Of a stretch of DNA of 64,000 nt, positions 26,958 through 34,270 are shown piece by piece; the stretch's first letter is position 1, and the number at the start of each line of letters is the position of its first letter. The stretch is from assembly GCF_002797915.1 (NCBI RefSeq), contig NZ_PGTY01000001.1:496001-560000 (forward strand). Reading direction: 5' to 3'. This DNA comes from Yoonia maricola (GTDB lineage Bacteria > Pseudomonadota > Alphaproteobacteria > Rhodobacterales > Rhodobacteraceae). The notes beneath the pieces are model-generated. The model saw only the letters and a program-made list of their open reading frames with translations, had not been told where the DNA came from and ran no database searches. Both the position numbers and the translations under genes were made by a program.

Positions 26958-27974
26958 CTAAGAGCGCCGCCGTCTGCCACGGCGCGGGGATGCTTCGGGG
27001 CCTGCACCATCTGTGCCGTCGGATGCAGAGGAAAAGCCGCCGAGCGCTGCTGCAATAGTATCGAGCGTGGGTGCGGCACCTTTGGGTCGGGTTTCCAGTG
27101 CATCGCGCATGGCGCGCAAATGTTCGGGCGTTGTGCCACAGCACCCGCCGATAATTCTGGCCCCGCAGTCGCGCGCGAGCACAGCATAATCGGCCATCAG
27201 GGCAGGGGTGCCATCATAATGGATATGACCATCGTGATACTTTGGGATACCCGCATTGCCCTTTGCGATGATCGGCAGCGTTGGACCACCAGCGGCAAAC
27301 CCCAGAACGGTACGCAGCAAATCAGATGCGCCCACGCCGCAGTTTGCGCCAAATCCAAGTGGCTGATGCGCCAGCTTGCTCACCTTCTTGACCATATCGG
27401 CAGAGGTCAGCCCCATCATAGTGCGGCCTGCGGTGTCAAAGCTCATTGTGCCGCACCAAGGCATGTCGGCCAATGCGAATGCTTCGGCGGCGGCGGCAAA
27501 TTCTTCGGCTGCGCTGATCGTTTCAACCCAGAGCACATCTGCGCCGCCCGCCTTGAGGCCCTCGGCCTGTTCGTGAAACATTTCAACCGCGATTTCGTGG
27601 GTCAGGCTGCCCATGGGGGCCATGATCTCGCCCGTTGGTCCGACAGAGCCTGCCACCACAATAGACCGACCGGACGCATCAGCGACCTCGCGCCCCAGTT
27701 CAGCTGCCGCTTTATTCAGCTCTATCACACGCCCTTCAGCGCTGTGCAGCTTGAGCCGTGATGCGTTCGCGCCAAAACTGTTCGTCAGGAAAATATCGCT
27801 TCCTGCATCAGCCGCCCCTTTGTAAAGGGCGATGATCTTGGAGGTTTCATCGACGTTCCACATCTCGGGTGCGTCACCAGACATCAGACCCATGTTAAAC
27901 AGGTTCGTGCCTGTGGCACCGTCCGCCATCAACCAATCGCGTGTTTCAAGCAGGGTTGAAAGGGCATTGGTCAT
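26958..27974 (-). CDS. Homocysteine S-methyltransferase (BHMT-like; split methionine synthase subunit)
   Basis: A 338-residue zinc-dependent homocysteine methyltransferase domain. Seen: MADGATGTNLFNMGL, ALYKGAADAGSDIFLTNSFGANASRL, zinc ligands Cys in GFGANCGVGASDL and the CysCys of IIGGCCGTTPEHL. Automated names are usually betaine-homocysteine methyltransferase, but the nearby corrinoid protein makes it likely to be the homocysteine-binding part of a split MetH that takes the methyl group from the B12 protein. The folate-binding and reactivation parts are not in this window. It starts at 27974 (MTNALSTLL); a longer frame to 28016 is less likely. The C-terminus ends in a basic RRGRRRRS tail. 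Confidence 0.85.
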   Translation of the reverse strand: MTNALSTLLETRDWLMADGATGTNLFNMGLMSGDAPEMWNVDETSKIIALYKGAADAGSDIFLTNSFGANASRLKLHSAEGRVIELNKAAAELGREVADASGRSIVVAGSVGPTGEIMAPMGSLTHEIAVEMFHEQAEGLKAGGADVLWVETISAAEEFAAAAEAFALADMPWCGTMSFDTAGRTMMGLTSADMVKKVSKLAHQPLGFGANCGVGASDLLRTVLGFAAGGPTLPIIAKGNAGIPKYHDGHIHYDGTPALMADYAVLARDCGARIIGGCCGTTPEHLRAMRDALETRPKGAAPTLDTIAAALGGFSSASDGTDGAGPEASPRRGRRRRS

Positions 27975-28072
27975 GGCTGGTTCCTGATGGTCATAAATAT
28001 GGGCGTCGGTTCTCACGTCTCGACGTCTTGTGCAATTGCAAACCTTACATGTTCATTATGCAAAAAAGTGAT

Positions 28073-28097
28073 AAACCGCGCTTGATGAGCGCGGTTT
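28073..28097 (-). terminator. Terminator hairpin downstream of the ATPase zeta-subunit gene
   Basis: A 10-bp stem, AAACCGCGCT with AGCGCGGTTT, around a 5-nt loop. It lies 32 nt past the stop of the minus-strand gene at 28129; a six-T run follows about 6 nt beyond the stem on that strand. Confidence 0.7.
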
Positions 28098-28128
28098 TGA
28101 TTGCTTTACCTGTCAGGTATATGTCGTC

Positions 28129-28443
28129 CTAGACTTCGTCCATCAGTTGCGCTTTGGCTTCTGCCATCAGTTCAGCCATCTTGGCGCGGATCGTGGCCTC
28201 ATCGGCTTTATTGCCCAAGTCGCCAGAAACCTTACGATAAACGTCTTCGTGGCCTGCCTCTTCGAAGTCGGACTTGACCACTTCTTTGGCGTAATCTTCT
28301 GCATCGCTGCCTGATTTGCCCAATAGTTCTGCTGCCCAAAGCCCAAGCAATTTGTTACGTCTTGCGTCCGCTTTGAACTGCATTTCTGCATCGTGGGCGA
28401 ATTTGTTTTCAAACGCATTTTCGCGATCGTCAAAGGTGCTCAT
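28129..28443 (-). CDS. DUF1476 protein, F1-ATPase inhibitory zeta subunit
   Basis: 104 aa. DUF1476 is the zeta subunit first characterised in the Paracoccus F1FO-ATP synthase, where its N-terminal helix enters the F1 catalytic interface and blocks ATP hydrolysis. Seen: the conserved N-terminus [39 protein letters not shown], then a four-helix body ([36 protein letters not shown]). It starts at 28443; the longer frame to 28785 runs into purC antisense and is rejected. It is divergent from purC, an association I remember as common in relatives. It is followed by a terminator. Confidence 0.88.
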   Translation of the reverse strand: MSTFDDRENAFENKFAHDAEMQFKADARRNKLLGLWAAELLGKSGSDAEDYAKEVVKSDFEEAGHEDVYRKVSGDLGNKADEATIRAKMAELMAEAKAQLMDEV

Positions 28444-28578
28444 GGGTTCGGCCTCTTGATTGGAACATCTGTTGTTTATGATATGCCCATCCCGGTGCTT
28501 GCCCGCAAGGGGGGCTTGCACTATGACGCGCATATAAGCAGTCCGATTGGGGTTGCGCGCACGGGGCAAGGGGTCAGC

Positions 28579-29343
28579 ATGGCACGCCGTAAGAAGATTT
28601 ACGAAGGCAAGGCAAAAGTTCTGTATGAAGGCCCTGAGCCAGGTACTTTTGTCCAGTATTTCAAGGATGATGCGACCGCTTTCAACGCCGAGAAGAAAGA
28701 AGTCATTGAAGGCAAGGGCGTGTTGAATAACCGTCTGTCGGAGTTCTTCATGACCGGCCTTGGCAACCTGGGAGTCCCTACGCATTTTATCAAACGCCTG
28801 AACATGCGCGAGCAGTTGATCCGTCAGGCCGAGATTATTCCGCTTGAGGTGATCGTGCGCAATTTTGCCGCCGGCACCATGGCAAAGCGTATGGGCATGG
28901 AAGAGGGCACCGCCTTACCGCGCCCGGTTGTCGAGTTTTCCTATAAAGACGACAGCCTTGGTGACCCGCTGGTTCCCGAGGAATACATCATTGCATTCGG
29001 ATGGGCCTCGCAGCAGGAAATGGACGATATCGTCAGCCTCGCGCTGCGCGTGAACGACTGGATGTCCGGTGTTATGTATGGCGTTGGCATCAAACTGGTC
29101 GATTTCAAGATCGAGATTGGCCGCGTCTGGGACAATGACTTCCAGCGCTTAATTTTGGCCGATGAGATTAGTCCCGATAGTTGCCGTTTGTGGGACATCG
29201 AAACAGGTCAGAAGCTGGACAAAGACGTGTTCCGCCGCGATCTGGGCAATCTGACCGACGCCTATACCGAAGTGGCCAAGCGTCTGGGTGTCATGCCATC
29301 CAATGTAACACACGCGGCTGCCAAACCCACCTTGATCAACTAA
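28579..29343 (+). CDS. purC: SAICAR synthetase
   Basis: Phosphoribosylaminoimidazole-succinocarboxamide synthase, which joins CAIR and aspartate using ATP in purine synthesis. It starts at ATG 28579 ([18 protein letters not shown]) preceded by a GGGG run; 254 aa, standard. Seen: N-terminal ATP-binding [53 protein letters not shown], the SAICAR signature [12 protein letters not shown] and [14 protein letters not shown]. It is the first gene of a purC-purS-purQ operon, with purS 14 nt downstream. Confidence 0.97.
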   Translation: MARRKKIYEGKAKVLYEGPEPGTFVQYFKDDATAFNAEKKEVIEGKGVLNNRLSEFFMTGLGNLGVPTHFIKRLNMREQLIRQAEIIPLEVIVRNFAAGTMAKRMGMEEGTALPRPVVEFSYKDDSLGDPLVPEEYIIAFGWASQQEMDDIVSLALRVNDWMSGVMYGVGIKLVDFKIEIGRVWDNDFQRLILADEISPDSCRLWDIETGQKLDKDVFRRDLGNLTDAYTEVAKRLGVMPSNVTHAAAKPTLIN

Positions 29344-29357
29344 AGGACGACGACCCT

Positions 29358-29588
29358 ATGAAAGCCCGTGTACATGTGATGTTGAAAAACGGTGTTCTGG
29401 ACCCACAGGGGGAGGCTGTACGCCATGCCCTTGGCAGCCTTGGTTTTGATGGGGTTGAAGGTGTCAGACAGGGCAAGGTGATTGAACTGGATCTGGCCGA
29501 TGGCACGTCAGAGGCCACAATTGGTGAGATGTGTGAAAAGCTGCTCGCCAATACAGTGATTGAAAGCTACCGCGTGGAGGTGCTGTGA
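29358..29588 (+). CDS. purS: Phosphoribosylformylglycinamidine synthase subunit PurS
   Basis: 76 aa. PurS bridges PurL and PurQ in the three-part FGAM synthetase. Seen: [17 protein letters not shown], then [22 protein letters not shown] and a C-terminal [19 protein letters not shown], the full family pattern. The start ATG 29358 follows AAAGGACGACGACCC. Its stop overlaps the purQ start (TGATG), so the two are translationally coupled. purL is not in this window. Confidence 0.95.
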   Translation: MKARVHVMLKNGVLDPQGEAVRHALGSLGFDGVEGVRQGKVIELDLADGTSEATIGEMCEKLLANTVIESYRVEVL

Positions 29589-30256
29589 TGCGCGCCGCCG
29601 TCATTGTCTTTCCCGGATCAAACTGCGATCGCGATATGGCTGTGGCGCTGAGAGCGGCTGGCGCTGATGTCAGCATGGTCTGGCACAAGGATGCAAGTCT
29701 GCCCGATGGCGTTGATCTGGTTGCCGTGCCGGGCGGATTTTCCTTTGGGGATTATCTGCGCTGTGGTGCGATTGCCGCTCAATCCCCCATTTGCAAGGCA
29801 GTTGTAGCCCACGCAAATCGCGGCGGGTATGTCCTTGGTGTATGCAACGGGTTTCAGGTTTTGACGGAAACGGGCCTTTTGCCCGGTGCTTTGATGCGCA
29901 ATGCAAACCTTAAGTTCATCTGCAAAACAGTTGATCTGAAGGTGGAAACTTCCGCCTCGGCGTTCACTGAAGGCTATAATGCGGGCGATCTGGTAGGCTA
30001 TCCTGTCGCCCATCACGATGGCAACTACACGGTTGATGACGCCACGCTGGCAACGCTCACATCAGAGGACCGCATCGCTTTTAGCTATGGTGATAACCCG
30101 AACGGGTCTGTTGCGGACATTGCGGGTGTCCTGTCTGAGAACCGTCGTGTCCTTGGCATGATGCCGCACCCGGAACGTGCCGTTGACGAAGGCCACGGCG
30201 GCACTGACGGGCAGGCGCTTTTCCGCGGGTTAGTCGGGCAGTTCGCGCAGGCCTGA
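29588..30256 (+). CDS. purQ: Phosphoribosylformylglycinamidine synthase subunit PurQ
   Basis: 222 aa, the class I glutamine amidotransferase subunit of FGAM synthetase. Seen: N-terminal [30 protein letters not shown], the nucleophile Cys in [12 protein letters not shown] and the catalytic His-Glu in [11 protein letters not shown]. The start is taken as ATG 29588, overlapping the purS stop; a GTG one codon upstream (29585) is also possible. It is the last gene of the visible purC-purS-purQ operon. Confidence 0.96.
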   Translation: MRAAVIVFPGSNCDRDMAVALRAAGADVSMVWHKDASLPDGVDLVAVPGGFSFGDYLRCGAIAAQSPICKAVVAHANRGGYVLGVCNGFQVLTETGLLPGALMRNANLKFICKTVDLKVETSASAFTEGYNAGDLVGYPVAHHDGNYTVDDATLATLTSEDRIAFSYGDNPNGSVADIAGVLSENRRVLGMMPHPERAVDEGHGGTDGQALFRGLVGQFAQA

Positions 30257-30300
30257 TCTGCTTGCTTGCCGCAAATTCACTGTCCGCCTAGACTATCCGC

Positions 30301-32055
30301 ATGATGGGGTTTGCAAAGAGATCTAGAAACAAGAGCCGGGGCAGGTGGTACTTGCGCCTTGCTGTGCTTGTGATCAGCCTTCTTGCGGTCATTGTCATTT
30401 ATGTCTCAAATCAACTTCTGACCCAGCGGTTTACCGAGACGATCAGTAATCGTTCAGAAGTGCGCTTGGCGCTCTATGTGACCAACTTGATGAATGAATT
30501 GCAGCGTAACTCGGTTGTGCCGCAGCTGCTGTCGCGTGATCCAGAACTGATCAACGCTTTGGAAGGCAACAACTATTCACAATCAACCGCGCGGTTGCTG
30601 TCTTTTGTTGATGAAATCGGGGCGGCGTCGCTAACCTTGCTTGACCGGGACGGGCGGGCGGTTGCGGCGACGGACCGAAATGAAATCGGCGCGGTTCATC
30701 GCAATACCCCTTATTTCGTGGATGCCCTGCGTATCAACCAGACCGTTTACACCACCTACCTGAATGACGACGGTGCGTATTCATACGTCTATTCCCGCCG
30801 GATCGAGGTAGGGGACAACTTGCTTGGTGTCATCATGGTGGAGGTGGACGGACAGCGGCTGGAGCGCGGCTGGGCGGGTGTGTCTGACGCTGTGCTCGTG
30901 ATGGATAGCGAAGGCACGATCATCATGGCAACCGAACCCCGTTGGCGTGGTCTGGTCGAGGAAGACGCGCTGGCCCGTCAATCCGCCCCATCCGCAATTG
31001 AGCGCGCGATCCGCGCAACCCAAGGCTGGGCCGCACTGCCAGCGGATGCCTATTTGCGGGGTGAGGCCGTATTGCGCAAGGAAATGCGGGTGCCACATCA
31101 AGGCTGGCGCATGGTGAATTTTACCACCTATGCTTCCGTGCGTGAGCGGGTGAACGGGATTCTGGCGCTAGAGGTGATGGGATTCGCAATCCTTCTGGCG
31201 CTTCTCTTTTGGACGACATCGCGGCGTACCGCGTCGCGTCTGGTGTTCTTTCAACGCGAGTCAGCAGAGCTTCGCGCATTGAACCGCAGGCTACAGCGGG
31301 AAATCGCCGAACGTGAAAAGGTCGAAAAGACCCTCGAAGTGGCCGAACAGACCATCGCGCAATCATCGAAACTGGCGGCTTTGGGCGAGATGTCGGCCGC
31401 CGTCAGCCACGAGTTGAACCAGCCTCTCGCTGCAATGAAAACCTACCTTGCTGGCGCGCGGTTGCTGTTGCAACGCGACCGACCAGAAGAGGCGCTGTCA
31501 TCCTTCCAGCGCATTGATGACCTGTTAGAGCGGATGGGTGCCATTACGCGCCAGTTGAAGTCTTACGCGCGCAAGGGCTCAGAGGCGTTTGAGCCTGTAG
31601 ATACAAGGGCTGCGGTGTCCACGGCACTTGCACTGATGGAGCCACAATTGAAAACGCGCGACGTCAATATTGTCCGTACATTACCCAATGAGCCGGTGAT
31701 GATCATGGGTGATAGGCTGCGGCTGGAACAGGTCATTATCAACCTCTTGCGCAATGCATTGGACGCGACAAAGACGGCTGCCAATCCAACCATAGAGATT
31801 TTGCTGGCCGCCGGTGACACAGTCAGCATTCAGATTCGTGACAACGGTGAAGGCATCGAAAACCTAGATGATCTATTCGAACCATTTTACACAACGAAAC
31901 AACCTGGTGATGGCGTCGGTCTTGGGCTTGCTATCTCTTCGGGCATCGTGAACGATTTGGGCGGGCGCCTGACTGCACGCAATGCGGTTGATGGCGGGGC
32001 TATATTCGAGGTGCAACTGCCAACCATAAAGCAGGATGTCGCCGCGGCAGAGTAA
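30301..32055 (+). CDS. dctB: DctB-like sensor histidine kinase
   Basis: A 584-residue membrane sensor kinase. TM1 spans about residues 19-40, a periplasmic double-Cache-like sensor 41-285 (LDRDGRAVAATDRNEIG, NQTVYTTYLNDDGAYSYVYSRRI) and TM2 about 283-305. A coiled-coil linker is followed by a HisKA domain with His370 in AAVSHELNQPLAAMKTYLAG, then a HATPase with N box NLLRNALDATK, DNGEGIENLDDLFEPFYTTK and GLGLAISSGIV. This architecture is that of DctB, which senses C4-dicarboxylates; the ligand here is inferred. It is followed after 11 nt by its response regulator. No TRAP (DctPQM) genes are adjacent. Confidence 0.82.
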   Translation: MMGFAKRSRNKSRGRWYLRLAVLVISLLAVIVIYVSNQLLTQRFTETISNRSEVRLALYVTNLMNELQRNSVVPQLLSRDPELINALEGNNYSQSTARLLSFVDEIGAASLTLLDRDGRAVAATDRNEIGAVHRNTPYFVDALRINQTVYTTYLNDDGAYSYVYSRRIEVGDNLLGVIMVEVDGQRLERGWAGVSDAVLVMDSEGTIIMATEPRWRGLVEEDALARQSAPSAIERAIRATQGWAALPADAYLRGEAVLRKEMRVPHQGWRMVNFTTYASVRERVNGILALEVMGFAILLALLFWTTSRRTASRLVFFQRESAELRALNRRLQREIAEREKVEKTLEVAEQTIAQSSKLAALGEMSAAVSHELNQPLAAMKTYLAGARLLLQRDRPEEALSSFQRIDDLLERMGAITRQLKSYARKGSEAFEPVDTRAAVSTALALMEPQLKTRDVNIVRTLPNEPVMIMGDRLRLEQVIINLLRNALDATKTAANPTIEILLAAGDTVSIQIRDNGEGIENLDDLFEPFYTTKQPGDGVGLGLAISSGIVNDLGGRLTARNAVDGGAIFEVQLPTIKQDVAAAE

Positions 32056-32066
32056 GGAAGACGAAC

Positions 32067-33398
32067 ATGAGTAAGGCCATGAAGATTGCAATTGTTGATG
32101 ACGAAAAGGATATGCGTCAGTCGATTTCACAGTGGTTGGCGCTGTCCGGTTTCGATACCGAGACCTTCGCCTCCGCGGAGGATGCGCTCAAAGGATTGGG
32201 TAACGACTATCCCGGCATCGTTGTGAGCGACATCAAGATGCCCGGCATGGACGGGATGCAGTTTCTCAAAAAGCTGAAAGGCGTTGATAGCTCTTTACCG
32301 GTCATCATGATTACCGGTCACGGTGACGTGCCTATGGCGGTTGAAGCGATGCGCGTTGGGGCATTTGATTTTCTGGAAAAACCCTTCAACCCCGATCGTA
32401 TGACCGAACTGGCCAAAAAGGCCACATCCGCCCGCCGTCTGACCCTTGATAATCGTGCGTTGCGCAAGGAACTGTCGGATGGCTCTGCCTTGATCAAGAA
32501 GCTGATCGGCCAGTCGCCCCCTATGGAACGCTTGAAAGAAGATATCCTTGATCTGGGGCAGGCTGATGGTCATGTGCTTGTCGAAGGTGAGACCGGGACC
32601 GGGAAAACGTTGGTCGCTCATGCGCTGCATGCTGTGGGTGCGCGTGCCAGCAAGAAATTTGTCCTGCTCAGCTGTTCAGCCTATGACGAAGAAACCCTGA
32701 GCCGTATCATCTTTGGTCCGACCAATGATGATGAGCCGATCCCAGCGATGGAGGAAGCGCGTGGCGGCACGCTGGTGCTTGAGGATATCGAAGCGCTGAG
32801 CCATTCGCTGCAAGCGCGTTTGCTGACGGCCATCAATAACCAGGGCACCCCTGCAGAGACGCGGATTGTGGCGATTTGCAATCTGCAAGAGCAGGATCAA
32901 ACCTGCGAAAGCGTGCTGCGGCCGGATTTGTTTTACCGTCTTGCCGCCTTGCGTATCACGGTGCCGCCTTTGCGCCAGCGTGGTGAAGATATTCTAACGC
33001 TCTTTACCCGTCTGGGTGAACAGTTTGCCGATGAATACGGTTGTGATGCGCCTGAGGTCAGCGCGCAAGAGGCCGCGCAATTGCTGCAAGCACCATGGCC
33101 GGGCAATGTGCGCCAATTAATCAATGTGGCCGAACGGGCTGTGCTGCAGAATCGCCGCGGGACCGGGTCAATCGCGTCGCTGTTGATGGCTGATACCGAA
33201 GAAATGAAGCCTGCGATGACAACCGAAGGCAAGCCGCTGAAGGAGTTCGTTGAAGCCTTTGAACGGATGCTGATCGACAACACCATGCGTCGCCACAAAG
33301 GATCAATCGTGTCAGTGATGGAAGAGCTTTGTCTGCCACGCCGGACGCTGAACGAGAAGATGGCCAAGTATGGCTTGCAGCGGTCTGATTATTTGTAG
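32067..33398 (+). CDS. dctD: DctD-like response regulator lacking the GAFTGA loop
   Basis: 443 aa. The receiver domain, residues 6-120, has phospho-acceptor Asp55 in VVSDIKMPGMDGM. The AAA+ domain has Walker A EGETGTGKT, a Walker-B-like segment GGTLVLEDIEAL (ED instead of the usual DE) and PPLRQRGEDI. The C-terminal Fis-type helix-turn-helix is in KGSIVSVMEELCLPRRTLNEKMAKYG. Where DctD/NtrC proteins carry ESELFGHxxGAFTGA, this one reads LSRIIFGPTNDDEPIPAME, so the sigma54-contacting GAFTGA loop is gone. It may work with another sigma factor, as known for Rhodobacter capsulatus NtrC, or only repress. It is paired with the upstream dctB-like kinase. Confidence 0.82.
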   Translation: MSKAMKIAIVDDEKDMRQSISQWLALSGFDTETFASAEDALKGLGNDYPGIVVSDIKMPGMDGMQFLKKLKGVDSSLPVIMITGHGDVPMAVEAMRVGAFDFLEKPFNPDRMTELAKKATSARRLTLDNRALRKELSDGSALIKKLIGQSPPMERLKEDILDLGQADGHVLVEGETGTGKTLVAHALHAVGARASKKFVLLSCSAYDEETLSRIIFGPTNDDEPIPAMEEARGGTLVLEDIEALSHSLQARLLTAINNQGTPAETRIVAICNLQEQDQTCESVLRPDLFYRLAALRITVPPLRQRGEDILTLFTRLGEQFADEYGCDAPEVSAQEAAQLLQAPWPGNVRQLINVAERAVLQNRRGTGSIASLLMADTEEMKPAMTTEGKPLKEFVEAFERMLIDNTMRRHKGSIVSVMEELCLPRRTLNEKMAKYGLQRSDYL

Positions 33399-33435
33399 GG
33401 CTTTGGGTGCGTCGTTTTGATGGGCTGCAACGTTG

Positions 33436-33771
33436 TCAGACGTAGACAACGTATGCGACTGCCAGCATCGTGATTGGGATTGCAAAGAGCGCGACATTCA
33501 AACCGAGGGTAATTTTCTTAAGGCGAGCTTCTGCGCGCTCTTGTTGATCTTCTCGGCGGCCGGGCAAATCCTTCAGTAACGATACAATCATCCGTGCCGC
33601 CAGAACGCTTACCATTGCAGCCGCAGCGACCCCAATCCAGAAATTGCTGGTCGCATTGGGGTCGTTGGGATCGGGCAAAACCCCGCCAACGATGGCAGGT
33701 CCGAAAGCGGCACCGAGTGCGACAACCGCAGTTAATCCAATGACGATCCCTTTAATCAATGGCGATTTCAT
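33436..33771 (-). CDS. Small three-helix membrane protein
   Basis: A 111-residue protein with hydrophobic segments at about residues 7-30, 44-64 and 89-110, and a charged stretch LPGRREDQQERAEARLKK between the second and third. I do not recognise a family. The start ATG 33771 gives MKSPLIKGIVIGLT; upstream lies AGGATAAAAACCG, which could bind the ribosome. It is convergent with the dctD-like gene and divergent from rne. No catalytic residues can be proposed. Confidence 0.65.
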   Translation of the reverse strand: MKSPLIKGIVIGLTAVVALGAAFGPAIVGGVLPDPNDPNATSNFWIGVAAAAMVSVLAARMIVSLLKDLPGRREDQQERAEARLKKITLGLNVALFAIPITMLAVAYVVYV

Positions 33772-34270
33772 CGGTTTTTATCCTGTAACATTGGATTGGC
33801 ATAACCGTCACCGCTATAGAAGGTCAAATTGTAGGCGCCGTGCCAGAGCGGGTTTGACTGGTGTGGTCGCAAGCTCTGATCCGCACATCAGATGAAATTG
33901 CCATTGTAATGCAACCCCTTCCTCCCTTATGTATTGGGTACGGATGCTCGCGCAGCAGTTGCGCGGTGACAGCCGATAGAGTTTCTCTGTTGCGCTTTTG
34001 AGTGTATATCAAGGCTAACAGCTGATTTGATCCCTCGGGATCAGGAGAACGCCACGGATCGTGTGATACCACCGACCGGGCCATGAATGGGCTTCGCCAC
34101 TGGGTGAGGTCGGAGAAGAAACGCGATGCAAAGCGCGCAGAACATGAGGCACAATGCAGCCGCCCCAAGGGGCGCTGGCACGGCCCGCGCGCAGATCGCC
34201 TTAATCAGACATGTAACACGGACAACAGCGCCCCCAGGGGCGCCCCCGCGGTTATGTGCGAACGGACAAA
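33772..34270. other. Intergenic region with structured rne leader
   Basis: About 500 nt with no credible gene between a small membrane protein gene and rne. The part nearer rne holds three GC-rich hairpins: GATCCC/GGGATC at 34029-34042, CGCCCC/GGGGCG at 34161-34174 and GCGCCCC/GGGGCGC at 34228-34243. Long structured 5' leaders are typical of RNase E genes and mediate autoregulation by RNase E cleavage; that role here is inferred. A short frame at 34083-34289 is antisense-like noise. Confidence 0.5.

Noticed and set aside
27975-28128. Cobalamin or SAM riboswitch before the homocysteine methyltransferase gene
   Set aside because: The only strong structure is a terminator of the neighbouring gene; no riboswitch core was recognised.
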